Part shown: piece after piece, positions 41,569 through 48,864 of the stretch
Layout: each line of letters begins with the position of its first letter
Position numbering within the stretch: position 1 is the first letter of the stretch
Source of the DNA: UBA7672 sp965229115
GTDB taxonomy: Bacteria > Pseudomonadota > Alphaproteobacteria > Caulobacterales > Hyphomonadaceae
Direction: 5' to 3'
Assembly: GCA_965229115.1 (NCBI GenBank)
Contig: CBDDIR010000003.1
Span: forward strand, 620,001-684,000
Length of the DNA stretch: 64,000 nucleotides
The notes under the pieces: generated by a model
Seen by the model: the letters and a program-made list of their open reading frames with translations, nothing else
The model's database searches: none
What the model was told of the DNA's origin: nothing
Program-made: the position numbers and the translations under genes

Positions 41569-42722
41569 GACTTACGCTCCGCCATCATCTTCGCGAAGCG
41601 CTCGAAGAGGTAGAAGGAGTCCTGCGGGCCGGGGCTGGCTTCCGGGTGGTGCTGGACCGAGATGATCGGCTTGCCGGCTACGGAGAGGCCGCAGTTGGTG
41701 CCGTCGAAGAGCGACTTGTGGCTTTCGGTGACGCCAGCGGGCAGCGTGGCGACGTCGACCGTGAAGCCGTGGTTCATCGACACGATCTCGACCTTGCCGG
41801 TGGTGAAGTCCTTCACCGGATGGTTCGCGCCGTGGTGGCCTTGCGGCATCTTCATCGTCTTCGCGCCGAGCGCGAGGGCGAGCATCTGGTGTCCGAGGCA
41901 GATGCCGAGGATCGGCACGCCCGAGGCGATCAGCTTCTTGATCTCGGGGCCGGCATAGACGGCGGTCGCAGCCGGATCGCCCGGGCCGTTCGAGAGCACG
42001 ACGCCATCGGGTTTAAGCGCGAGAATGTCTTCGGCTTTGGTTTTCGCCGGAACGATCGTGACCTTCGCGCCGACGGCCGAGAGGTTGCGCAGGATGTTCT
42101 TCTTCACGCCGTAGTCGATCAGGACGACGTGATACTTCGCGTTGGTGAGCGGCACGAAACCTTTGGAGAGATCCCAGAGGCCGTCGCTCGACTCGAAGCT
42201 CTGGCCCGAGGTGACGTTGATGGCGAGGTCGGCGTTCTCGACGCCTTTCCAGTCGCGCGCGGCTTTCACCAGCGCTGCGCCATCAAGCTTGCCGGCGGGG
42301 TCGAAGGCTATGGCGCATTTCGGCATGCCGAGTTCACGGATGCGGCGGGTAAGGGCGCGCGTGTCGACGCCGGAGACGGCGATGATGCCGCGCTTCTTGA
42401 GCCATGCATCGAGCGGATCGGCCGAGCGCCAGTTGGCGGGCAGGGTCGGCGTCGCCTTGAACACGGCGCCGCGTGCGCCGGCGGAGCCTTGTGCGGAGGA
42501 CTCTTCCTGGTCGTCAGCGTTCGCGCCGACGTTTCCGATGTGCGGGAAGGTGAAGAGGACGATCTGTTCGGCGTAGGACGGGTCGGTCAGGATTTCCTGA
42601 TAGCCGGTCATCGCCGTGTTGAAGCAGAGCTCGCCGGCGGCGACGCCCGTTGCGCCATGGCCGAAGCCCCAGAAGAGCGTGCCGTCCTCGAGGGCGATGG
42701 CGCCGGTGGGTTTCGTGGTCAT
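41565..42722 (-). CDS. carA: Carbamoyl-phosphate synthase small subunit
   Basis: A 385-residue glutaminase subunit. It releases ammonia from glutamine for CarB. The N-terminal domain has LEDGTLFWGFGHGATG and FNTAMTGYQEILTDPSY; the amidotransferase part has the nucleophile Cys in ILGICLGHQMLALA and the His-Glu pair in VQHHPEASPGPQD. GGAGG lies 9 nt before the ATG. An insertion-like segment around residues 68-85 is rich in Gln/Glu/Ser. It is separated from carB by 6 kb and coupled to a P-loop kinase instead. Confidence 0.96.
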   Translation of the reverse strand: MTTKPTGAIALEDGTLFWGFGHGATGVAAGELCFNTAMTGYQEILTDPSYAEQIVLFTFPHIGNVGANADDQEESSAQGSAGARGAVFKATPTLPANWRSADPLDAWLKKRGIIAVSGVDTRALTRRIRELGMPKCAIAFDPAGKLDGAALVKAARDWKGVENADLAINVTSGQSFESSDGLWDLSKGFVPLTNAKYHVVLIDYGVKKNILRNLSAVGAKVTIVPAKTKAEDILALKPDGVVLSNGPGDPAATAVYAGPEIKKLIASGVPILGICLGHQMLALALGAKTMKMPQGHHGANHPVKDFTTGKVEIVSMNHGFTVDVATLPAGVTESHKSLFDGTNCGLSVAGKPIISVQHHPEASPGPQDSFYLFERFAKMMAERKS

Positions 42723-42821
42723 GGGCGGGGGCCTCCGAATTTACCGGCGCGACTCGGCAATTCTAAATCGGGAAGGGGGCGCAAACAAACGGACGCTACG
42801 TAGGGGGGTGGGGGGCAGGGG

Positions 42822-43517
42822 TCAAGCATTGGCATGCGGGTGCGACCTCGGAAGCGGGGCTTCCGGGGCAAGTGTGACGGATTCAAGGAAAATGGGGTTT
42901 TGGGGAGGGCCTCGGGCGAATGCGCGACCCCCTGCCGCCTTCGCTGCGCTTCGGCGCGCCAGGCCGTCTCGGCGCGAAGACGCGCCGATCCACCTCCCCC
43001 AGTGCTGCGCACTGATGGAGGCAATCTGGACGTTGAACGCGCGCAGGTGGTTTGCCTCCACCGCGCAGAGCGCGGGGGAGGTGGATTGCAGCGTAGCTGC
43101 AAGACGGAGGGGGAGGTTGTCGGGTTCACGGCGCAGGCGTTCGGCGCGCAGACTCGCGTAGCGCTCGTAGTCGGCGAACTTGGCGGCGAGGCGCTGGAAG
43201 CTGCGCCAGAGGGCGATGAGGTTTGTGCTGGAGTGGGTCCAGCGGAAATCTGGTTTGAAGCTGTCGATGCGGGGGCGGACGCCGGCGATCTCGCAGGCTC
43301 GCATGTAGATCAGGAGATCGACCTTTCGGTGCGCGTCGAAGAAGGCGGCGGCGATGGTTTGGCTGTAGGCGGGGTCGAAGGTGAGATCGTCGATGGCGTC
43401 TTCGTCCGAGAACATGCCGAGGCAGAGCTGGATGATGTGCGCGAGGTTCGCCTCCAGCGCCTGTACGGGGCGGAGGCGCCAGAGGATCGATAAGATGATC
43501 TGCCAGAGCGCTTTCAT
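42822..43517 (-). CDS. Uncharacterised protein of a duplicated family, copy 2
   Basis: Paralogue of the protein at 18547-19242; family unknown. Conserved segments are MKALWQIILSILWRLRPV, FDAHRKVDLLIYMRACEIAGVR, WRSFQRLAAKFADYERYA and RREPDNLPLRLAATLQ. From residue ~142 the frame again enters the family A palindromic element (42964-43127), at the same residue as in copy 1, and continues to a tail unlike that of copy 1. The upstream ~40 bases, including TTATAC 8 bases before the ATG and no ribosome site, are almost the same in both. This points to duplication of gene, promoter and repeat as one module. Confidence 0.5.
   Translation of the reverse strand: MKALWQIILSILWRLRPVQALEANLAHIIQLCLGMFSDEDAIDDLTFDPAYSQTIAAAFFDAHRKVDLLIYMRACEIAGVRPRIDSFKPDFRWTHSSTNLIALWRSFQRLAAKFADYERYASLRAERLRREPDNLPLRLAATLQSTSPALCAVEANHLRAFNVQIASISAQHWGRWIGASSRRDGLARRSAAKAAGGRAFARGPPQNPIFLESVTLAPEAPLPRSHPHANA
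42964..43127. repeat. Palindromic repeat element, family A, copy 2
   Basis: It shares with copy 1 (18683-18838) the GGCGCG-AAGA-CGCGCC hairpin, the ATCCACCTCCCCC/GGGGGAGGTGGAT pair and the right end AGACGGAGGGGG. The left outer end is shortened here. The middle, between the inner arms, differs from copy 1. Confidence 0.85.
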
Positions 43518-43678
43518 GGGTGGGAGTATAACCCCGGCCCACGGGGGTGCGGGATTTGGAGAGTGTTGTCCCCCAAACTCTCGCGCTAACGCGCTGAGTT
43601 TGTTCGCGATGATTTTTGGTTGTCCTACAGTTCTGCATCACCTCTATCCCCCAGTTTCGGTTCGCGCAGCGTGGGGGC

Positions 43679-43735
43679 GTAGGGTGCATCTTGATGCACC
43701 GGGGTTCGGTCGCGGTGCATCAAGATGCACCCTAC
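43679..43735. repeat. Palindromic repeat, family C, full copy 1
   Basis: A perfect 23-bp inverted repeat (43679-43701 with 43713-43735) starting GTAGGGTGCATC, 11-nt spacer. A second full-length member is at 48755-48830 and a half copy at 43937-43960. It lies in the gene-free stretch 43518-43956. Confidence 0.85.
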
Positions 43736-43781
43736 TTCGTGGTCGCGGACATTACGGGGAGAGGGTTGTGGGTGTCGCGCT

Positions 43782-43923
43782 CGTCCTTCGACGGACGCGC
43801 AGCTTTGCTGCGCTGCTCAGGATGAGCGCTTTGGGGAGAGCGGTGGTGTGGTGCGGTGTTGGCCGGCGGCGGTTAAGTAGCGCTCATCCTGAGCAGCCGC
43901 GGAGCGGCGTCCGTCGAAGGACG
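43782..43923. repeat. Large inverted repeat, family D
   Basis: A ~49-bp left arm (43782-43830, starting CGTCCTTCGACGGACG and ending GATGAGCGCT) and a ~45-bp right arm (43879-43923) are inverted copies with a few mismatches, separated by 48 bases. No protein gene lies between the arms. The shape is that of a MITE-like or extragenic palindromic element. Confidence 0.75.
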
Positions 43924-43936
43924 CGCGCGTGCTTCG

Positions 43937-43960
43937 CGGTGCATTTTCAATGCACCCTAC
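43937..43960. repeat. Palindromic repeat, family C, half copy at the nitroreductase stop
   Basis: GGTGCATTTTCAATGCACCC forms a short hairpin and ends CCCTAC. The TAG stop codon of the nitroreductase (43957-43959 on the minus strand) is part of this repeat. Confidence 0.75.
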
Positions 43961-44607
43961 TTGGGCGCGCCGGTCCAGCGGGTGGCTTTTTTTGAGACCG
44001 TGGGTCTTTGGCGCTCGACGGGGTTTTCCTTCGCGGTGCCGATATAGATGAAGCCTGCCACTTGTTCGTGCGGGTCGACGCCGAGGCCCGCGTGGACGTG
44101 GGAGTCGAAGGCGGCGTCTTCGGTTAGCCAGACGGCGGCCCAGCCCATGGCATTCGCTGCGATGAGCAGGTTCTGGCAGAGGGCGCCTGCGGAGAGTTGT
44201 TGTTCCCAGATCGGGGTTTTCTTCGGGTCGTGGTGGTTGGGTGAGGAGATGACCGCGACGATGACGGGGGCGCGGAGCGGCAGCAGCATTTCGGCGGCCA
44301 GTTTTTCGTCGGTGACGTCCGGGTCGCGCAGCTTGCGGGCGGCGGCGAGGATTTCGCCGAAGGTGTTGCGGGCTTCGCCGTCGATGATGAGCAGGCGCCA
44401 GGGTTCGAGCTTGCGGTGATCCGGCACGCGCATGGCGAGGCGGAGCATGGCGTCGAGATCGTCGGCGTTGGGGCCGGGCTCGGTGAGCGCGAGGACGGGT
44501 GTCGAGCGCCGCAGCGCGAGAAGCTGCAGCGTATCGGGGCTGGGATGTGTGGGCGCGAGCGGCGAGCCGAATTCCGGTTCAGGGGGGAGGTCTGGCCGGA
44601 TTGGCAT
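43957..44607 (-). CDS. Nitroreductase family FMN-dependent oxidoreductase
   Basis: A 216-residue nitroreductase-fold protein of the YdjA/putative NAD(P)H type. FMN-binding segments are ALRRSTPVLALTEPGPN (RRS), RVPDHRKLEPWRLLII, and SAGALCQNLLIAANAMGWAAVWLT; GFIYIGTAKENPVERQRP is the usual C-terminal strand and tail. Such enzymes reduce nitro groups or quinones; the natural substrate is unknown. It begins 1 base after the DsbA-like gene, so the two are co-transcribed. Its stop codon is supplied by an extragenic repeat, which may have trimmed or extended the C-terminus. Confidence 0.9.
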   Translation of the reverse strand: MPIRPDLPPEPEFGSPLAPTHPSPDTLQLLALRRSTPVLALTEPGPNADDLDAMLRLAMRVPDHRKLEPWRLLIIDGEARNTFGEILAAARKLRDPDVTDEKLAAEMLLPLRAPVIVAVISSPNHHDPKKTPIWEQQLSAGALCQNLLIAANAMGWAAVWLTEDAAFDSHVHAGLGVDPHEQVAGFIYIGTAKENPVERQRPTVSKKATRWTGAPK

Positions 44608-44608
44608 T

Positions 44609-45316
44609 CTAGTGTTGCTCGCCTTCTACGTGGTCGTGCGGTGCGGCGGCGTCTGCTGGCGGAAGGATCGGCGTCGGCGCGGGTTGGCCGGTGAGGGCTG
44701 CGTCGATCGCGGCCTTCATCGCGGGCCATTGCTGCGAGAGATCGGCTGCGGTGACTTCGGCGCCGTTGACGAAGAAGGTCGGCGTGGAGCTGACGCCGAT
44801 CTGGCGGGCATAGGCGCCGACATCGTTGACGCGCTGGACGTTGGCCTTGTCGGTCAGGCAGGCGTCGACCTGGGCGGCGGAGAGCTTGAACTTCTCGCCG
44901 AGGGATTTGAGCGCGTTGATCGAGTCGCCCTTCTGCGAGGCCATGACGATGTCGCGCTGGCGGGCGAAGGCTTCGTCGAGGACGGCGAAGTAATCATCCT
45001 TGCCGGCGCAGCGGGCGACCGAGAAGATGCCGGCGTCGATGGCGCCGTGGATGGCGAACTCGCGGAAGATGAACTTGATCTTGTTGGTGTCGACGTAGTC
45101 GCGCTTCATCTCGGCGAGGAAGGTGTCGTGCCAGAACTTGCAGCCCGGGCAGGTGGGCGAGCCGTATTCGATGACGGTGACCTTGGCGTCCTGCGGGCCC
45201 ATGAAGGCGTCGCCCTCGACATTGACGATCTGGGCGCGGCCCTGTTCGCCACACGCAGCGAGCGGGGCGGCGAGGGAGAGCGCGAGCAGCGCGCCGGCGA
45301 GGGATTTGAGGAACAT
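44609..45316 (-). CDS. DsbA-family thiol oxidoreductase lipoprotein (CPGC)
   Basis: A 235-residue exported protein with lipobox LAAC at about residue 22. The thioredoxin-fold active site is SPTCPGCKFW, and the cis-proline loop is GVSSTPTFFVNG. The inserted helical domain is that of DsbA/BdbD-type proteins, which form or use disulfides in secreted proteins. A His-rich tail (PHDHVEGEQH) could bind metal. Two related proteins lie at 60.1-61.5 kb with CGHC and CSHC. It heads a transcript with the nitroreductase. Confidence 0.9.
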   Translation of the reverse strand: MFLKSLAGALLALSLAAPLAACGEQGRAQIVNVEGDAFMGPQDAKVTVIEYGSPTCPGCKFWHDTFLAEMKRDYVDTNKIKFIFREFAIHGAIDAGIFSVARCAGKDDYFAVLDEAFARQRDIVMASQKGDSINALKSLGEKFKLSAAQVDACLTDKANVQRVNDVGAYARQIGVSSTPTFFVNGAEVTAADLSQQWPAMKAAIDAALTGQPAPTPILPPADAAAPHDHVEGEQH

Positions 45317-45362
45317 GGTCGGCTCCGTGAATTTTGCGGGAACCTAGAGGGTTGGCTGCGCC

Positions 45363-45444
45363 TAGGGAATAGGGAATGGGGAGTAGGGAATGGCGGGAAC
45401 GCAGTCTTGAACGACTGCCTACTCCCTATTCCCCACTCCCTAAT
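45363..45444. repeat. Palindromic extragenic repeat, family E
   Basis: Purine-rich GGGAATAGGGAATGGGGAG at 45366-45384 is mirrored by CTACTCCCTATTCCCCACTC at 45419-45438, giving a long hairpin with GCAGTC/GACTGC inside. It fills the gap between the divergent DsbA-like and Nudix genes and ends 18 bases before the Nudix start. Confidence 0.75.
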
Positions 45445-45461
45445 CGCGCTAAGCGCGAGGC

Positions 45462-46055
45462 ATGAACGACACCCCTGCGAAATGGCGGATCAAGTCCGCG
45501 CGGACGGCTTATTCGAACCGGTGGATCACCGTGCGCGAGTATCAGACCGTGGCGCCGACGGGGGCGGATGCGCTTTACGGGCTGGTGCACATGCACAACC
45601 TGGCGTTGGGGGTGCTGCCGATCGATGCGGACGGGCAGACCATCCTGATCGGGCAGCAGCGGTTTCCGTTCGGGCGGTATTCGTGGGAGCTGCCGGAGGG
45701 CGGGGGATCGCCTCTGCTGACGCCGCTGGAGGGCGTGCAGCGGGAGCTGTCGGAGGAGGCGGGGCTGAAGGCGGAGCACTGGCTGGCGCTGCTGGGCGAC
45801 GTGCATCTGTCGAACTCTGTGACGGACGAGCGGGCCTATGCCTTCATCGCCTGGGGGCTTTCGACCGATGACACTCACGCGAGGGACAGTTCAGAGGAAC
45901 TATCCGTTCGAAGAGTTCCGTTCGCAGAAGCGCTGAAAATGGCCAATTCCGGCGAGATCACGGACGCGTTTACCCTTGTCATGCTGTACAAGGCCGACCA
46001 TCTGCTCCGCACCGGGGGCTTGCCGCCTGAGCTTGCGAAGCTCATGCAGGGGTGA
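45462..46055 (+). CDS. Nudix hydrolase, ADP-ribose pyrophosphatase-like
   Basis: A 197-residue Nudix protein of the ADP-ribose/ADP-sugar pyrophosphatase type. The Nudix box region is LPEGGGSPLLTPLEGVQREL followed by SEEAGL; the catalytic REL-x-EE-x-GL is intact, but the first Glu of the consensus (8 residues before the Arg) is Leu. It probably hydrolyses nucleoside diphosphate derivatives. The ATG lies directly after GCGCGAGGC, a crowded ribosome site adjoining a palindromic repeat. It is followed 59 bases later by cysE. Confidence 0.88.
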   Translation: MNDTPAKWRIKSARTAYSNRWITVREYQTVAPTGADALYGLVHMHNLALGVLPIDADGQTILIGQQRFPFGRYSWELPEGGGSPLLTPLEGVQRELSEEAGLKAEHWLALLGDVHLSNSVTDERAYAFIAWGLSTDDTHARDSSEELSVRRVPFAEALKMANSGEITDAFTLVMLYKADHLLRTGGLPPELAKLMQG

Positions 46056-46114
46056 CCCGGAGAGGGCATACCTGCTCGGGTAGTTGAGGCGGACGGGCCT
46101 CAGGGAGAGACACG

Positions 46115-46915
46115 ATGGAAACCTCCAAGACGGGCGCGCCTGCGCCGATCTGGCAGAAGCTGCGTTTCGACGCCAAGGCTGCGGCGGACCAGGAGCCGGC
46201 GCTGTCGAGCTATCTGGCGGCGACGGTGCTGAACCACGAGAATTTCGCCGAGGCGCTTTGCTATCAGCTGGCGCAGAAGGCCGGCGGCCCGGACATGAGC
46301 GCGCTGGCTGTGCGCGAGATCTGCGAAGAGGCTTACAAGACCGACCCGTCGATTGTGGCGGCGGCGGAGCGGGATCTGCAGGCTGTGCTGGAGCGTGATC
46401 CGGCGACGCGGTCGACGTTGCAGCCCTTCCTGTTCTTCAAGGGCTTCCTGGCGCTGGAGACGCATCGCGTGGCGCACTGGCTGTTCGGTCAGGGGCGCGA
46501 GACGCTGGCGTTCTTCCTGCAGTCGCGGATGTCGGAGCTGTATTCGGTGGACATCCACCCGGCGGCGCCGATCGGGCATGGCGTGTTCATGGACCATGCG
46601 ACTGGCATCGTGATCGGCGAGACGGCGCGCGTGGGCAATGACGTGTCCATGCTGCATGGCGTGACGCTGGGCGGTACGGGCAAGGTGTACACGGATCGCC
46701 ACCCGAAGATCGGCAATGGCGTGCTGCTGGGCGCTGGCTCCAAGGTGCTGGGCAACATCAAGATTGGTGATGAGGCGCGCGTTGGGTCTGGCTCGGTGGT
46801 GCTGAGCGATGTGCCGGCGCGCTGCTCGGTGGCGGGCGTTCCGGCCAAGCCTGTGGGCGGTGCCTGTATGAAGCCCGCGCAGACAATGGATCAGAAGTTC
46901 GACGTCGGCTTGTAG
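46115..46915 (+). CDS. cysE: Serine O-acetyltransferase
   Basis: A 266-residue enzyme. It acetylates L-serine with acetyl-CoA, the first step of cysteine synthesis. The N-terminal helical domain (WQKLRFDAKAAADQEPALSS) is followed by a left-handed beta-helix with VDIHPAAPIGHGVFMDHATG, where Asp and His are catalytic, then GETARVGNDVSMLHGVTLGG and GAGSKVLGNIKIGDEARVG. The C-terminal tail, which binds the partner CysK and inhibitor cysteine in other species, is PAQTMDQKFDVGL and lacks the usual terminal Ile. cysK is not in the window. Confidence 0.95.
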   Translation: METSKTGAPAPIWQKLRFDAKAAADQEPALSSYLAATVLNHENFAEALCYQLAQKAGGPDMSALAVREICEEAYKTDPSIVAAAERDLQAVLERDPATRSTLQPFLFFKGFLALETHRVAHWLFGQGRETLAFFLQSRMSELYSVDIHPAAPIGHGVFMDHATGIVIGETARVGNDVSMLHGVTLGGTGKVYTDRHPKIGNGVLLGAGSKVLGNIKIGDEARVGSGSVVLSDVPARCSVAGVPAKPVGGACMKPAQTMDQKFDVGL

Positions 46916-46951
46916 GCGCTCCGCGCCGGGGGCTCTAAGCCCCGCTGCGAC

Positions 46952-47080
46952 CTAGCAGTCGCAGTCGTCGCCGGACGGACGGTCGTAGGTCGAGTCGTAA
47001 TCGTCCCAGAAGCCGTCTTCGAACATGGCGCAGCCGGACAGCAGCGCGGCCGCGAGAGCGAGCAGCAGGATCTTTTTCAT
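46952..47080 (-). CDS. Small acidic lipoprotein
   Basis: A 42-residue lipoprotein. The signal MKKILLLALAAALLSGC has a clear lipobox, and the mature part AMFEDGFWDDYDSTYDRPSG ends in DDCDC, giving a very acidic tail with two cysteines. GGGGA lies 5 nt before the ATG at 47080; the longer open frame upstream is not supported. Family unknown. The acidic, cysteine-ended tail might bind a metal ion, which is inference. Confidence 0.7.
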   Translation of the reverse strand: MKKILLLALAAALLSGCAMFEDGFWDDYDSTYDRPSGDDCDC

Positions 47081-47284
47081 TGTCGTCTTCCCCGACGCCC
47101 AACCGGCTCTGTGCTTAGCATTTCGCGCGTGAAGGGAAAGAGCCTCCTGGCCGGTCCGGCGGGGCCCTGACGCAAGGTTCCGGTGGATCATTTCGGGGGT
47201 GGCCGCGCCGGCTTAACCCGGCGGTATTGGCGGAATGGCCATGGCTGGGGTAAGGCTGCGGCCAGATATTTCAGGAGCCTGCCG

Positions 47285-47494
47285 ATGAACCCGGAAACCA
47301 TCAAACGCGTAGAGGCTTACCTGAAGCGCTCGCTGAATCCCGGCATCACGCTGACCGCGCGCCCGCGCGTGACCGACAGCGTGGAAGTGATGATCGGCGG
47401 CGAGCATGTCGGCCTCGTCTATCTGATCGAGGACGAAGGCGAGACGAGCTATCAGCTCGAAATCACCATCCTGCAGGAAGACCTGGACGGCTGA
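47285..47494 (+). CDS. DUF3126 family protein
   Basis: A 69-residue cytoplasmic protein. NPETIKRVEAYLKRSLNPGI, MIGGEHVGLVYLIEDEGE and SYQLEITILQEDL match DUF3126, a short alphaproteobacterial family of unknown function. AGGAG lies 8 nt before the ATG at 47285; the frame extends upstream without coding character. In related genomes this family is often near cysE, as here (370 bases downstream of it). Confidence 0.85.
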   Translation: MNPETIKRVEAYLKRSLNPGITLTARPRVTDSVEVMIGGEHVGLVYLIEDEGETSYQLEITILQEDLDG

Positions 47495-47536
47495 TCTGGG
47501 ACGGCTGATCCAGCCACGCGTGGAAGGGGAACCGAC

Positions 47537-47674
47537 GTGTTTGGAATGATTGGCCTTTCGACCTTTCTTGTGCTGCCAGTAGTGGCTGGCGCGGCCATGG
47601 TGATGCTGGGCATCAGCATTCAGAGCGTCCCAAGTGCGCTTATGGCGTGGCCATTCATGCTGGCGCAAATCTGA
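47537..47674 (+). CDS. Possible 45-residue membrane peptide
   Basis: A GTG-started frame of 45 codons with GGGGA 6 nt upstream. The product is almost wholly hydrophobic: MFGMIGLSTFLVLPVVAGAA, then MVMLGISIQSVPSALMAWPF and MLAQI. Two short membrane helices or one long one are possible. No family is recognised. It lies 42 bases after DUF3126. Evidence is the ribosome site and composition only. Confidence 0.4.
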   Translation: MFGMIGLSTFLVLPVVAGAAMVMLGISIQSVPSALMAWPFMLAQI

Positions 47675-47793
47675 TAGCTGACGCCGCGTGAGCGTGGCGG
47701 CCGCGCGATCACTTCACTCGCGATCCGATTGTGAGCGAGCCCGCGCGGGTCTAGCCTGACGACGTCAAGATAAAAGACGTTGGAGGGAATCCC

Positions 47794-48747
47794 ATGCTGC
47801 GCACTTTGTTTGGCGTGTCTGCTTTAGCCCTGTCGATGGCGGCTTGCTCGCCGCAGGAAGCGCCCAAGCCGGAAGCGCCGGCGCCTGCCGCTGAAACCGC
47901 GAAGATGCCGGTGGAGCTGGAAGACAAGTACGCGACCAGCGCGGACGGCACGAAGATCCACTACGTCGCGAGCGGGCAGGGTCCGCTGGTGGTGATGGTG
48001 CATGGCTTCCCGGATTTCTCGGGCTCGTGGGACAAGCTGACGCCGAAGCTGAACGACGCCTATCGCGTCGTGGCGATCGATACGCGCGGCTACAACCTTT
48101 CCGACAAGCCGGAAGGCGTTGCGAACTATGCGATGCCGAAGCTGGTTGAAGACATCGATGCTGTGATCAAGGCCGAGGGCGTGAGCAAAGCCACCGTGCT
48201 GGGCCATGACTGGGGCGCGATGCAGGCGTGGAGCTATGCCTTCGCGCATCCGGAAACGATCGAGCGCCTGATCATCATGTCGGTGCCGCACCCGGCGAAT
48301 TTCGGCCGTCAGCTTTCGGCGAGCCCGGGGAACAGCGACTATGCGCGCAACTTCCAGAAGGAAGGTTCGGAGAAGAACCTGACGCCTGAAGGCCTTGCGA
48401 AGATGGTGGGCGGGTCTGATCCGGAAGAGGTGAAGAAGTACACCGAGGCGTTCAGCCGTTCGAGTCTGGCGGGCATGATGAACTATTATCGCGCCAACTA
48501 TCCGCCGCCGCCGAAGCCGGGCGACAAGCCGCCGACCTATCCGAAGATCGACGTGCCGACGCTGGTGATCCACGGAATGAAGGATACGGCGCTGCTTTCG
48601 ATGGGCCACAACGATACGTGGGACCACATCACCAAGGACACGACGCTCGTGATGATCCCGGACTCGGGGCACTTCATCCAGCGCGATGCGCCGGACCTGT
48701 TGGCGGCGCAGGTACGTAGCTGGTTGGATATTCATCCGGTGAAGTAG
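47794..48747 (+). CDS. Epoxide-hydrolase-like alpha/beta hydrolase lipoprotein, tandem copy 1
   Basis: A 317-residue exported lipoprotein (lipobox MAAC). The oxyanion motif is VHGFPD (HGxP), the nucleophile is Asp139 in VLGHDWGAMQAW, and the final His is in SGHFIQRDAPD; MMNYYRANYP in the cap holds tyrosines like those that activate the epoxide. This is the epoxide hydrolase/haloalkane dehalogenase group. Periplasmic location is unusual for it. A close paralogue follows 117 bases later, with a palindromic repeat between. The substrate is unknown. Confidence 0.9.
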   Translation: MLRTLFGVSALALSMAACSPQEAPKPEAPAPAAETAKMPVELEDKYATSADGTKIHYVASGQGPLVVMVHGFPDFSGSWDKLTPKLNDAYRVVAIDTRGYNLSDKPEGVANYAMPKLVEDIDAVIKAEGVSKATVLGHDWGAMQAWSYAFAHPETIERLIIMSVPHPANFGRQLSASPGNSDYARNFQKEGSEKNLTPEGLAKMVGGSDPEEVKKYTEAFSRSSLAGMMNYYRANYPPPPKPGDKPPTYPKIDVPTLVIHGMKDTALLSMGHNDTWDHITKDTTLVMIPDSGHFIQRDAPDLLAAQVRSWLDIHPVK

Positions 48748-48754
48748 TGAGCAC

Positions 48755-48830
48755 GTAGGGTGCATCTTGATGCACCGTGGCGACGTCTGCCGCTGACGGT
48801 GCATTTACGCTGCGCTTCAATGCACCCTAC
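48755..48830. repeat. Palindromic repeat, family C, full copy 2
   Basis: It starts 7 bases after the stop codon of the first hydrolase with the same GTAGGGTGCATC arm as 43679 and ends with CGGTGCATT...AATGCACCCTAC. The loop is longer and carries GCTGCGC. It could fold as a hairpin between the two hydrolase coding regions. Confidence 0.85.
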
Positions 48831-48864
48831 GGATTTGCCTGAATAACAACGTTGGGAGGACGCT

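Noticed and set aside
43782..43923. Insertion sequence
   Set aside because: Inverted arms exist but only 48 bases lie between them, with no transposase frame; it is better called an extragenic or MITE-like repeat.
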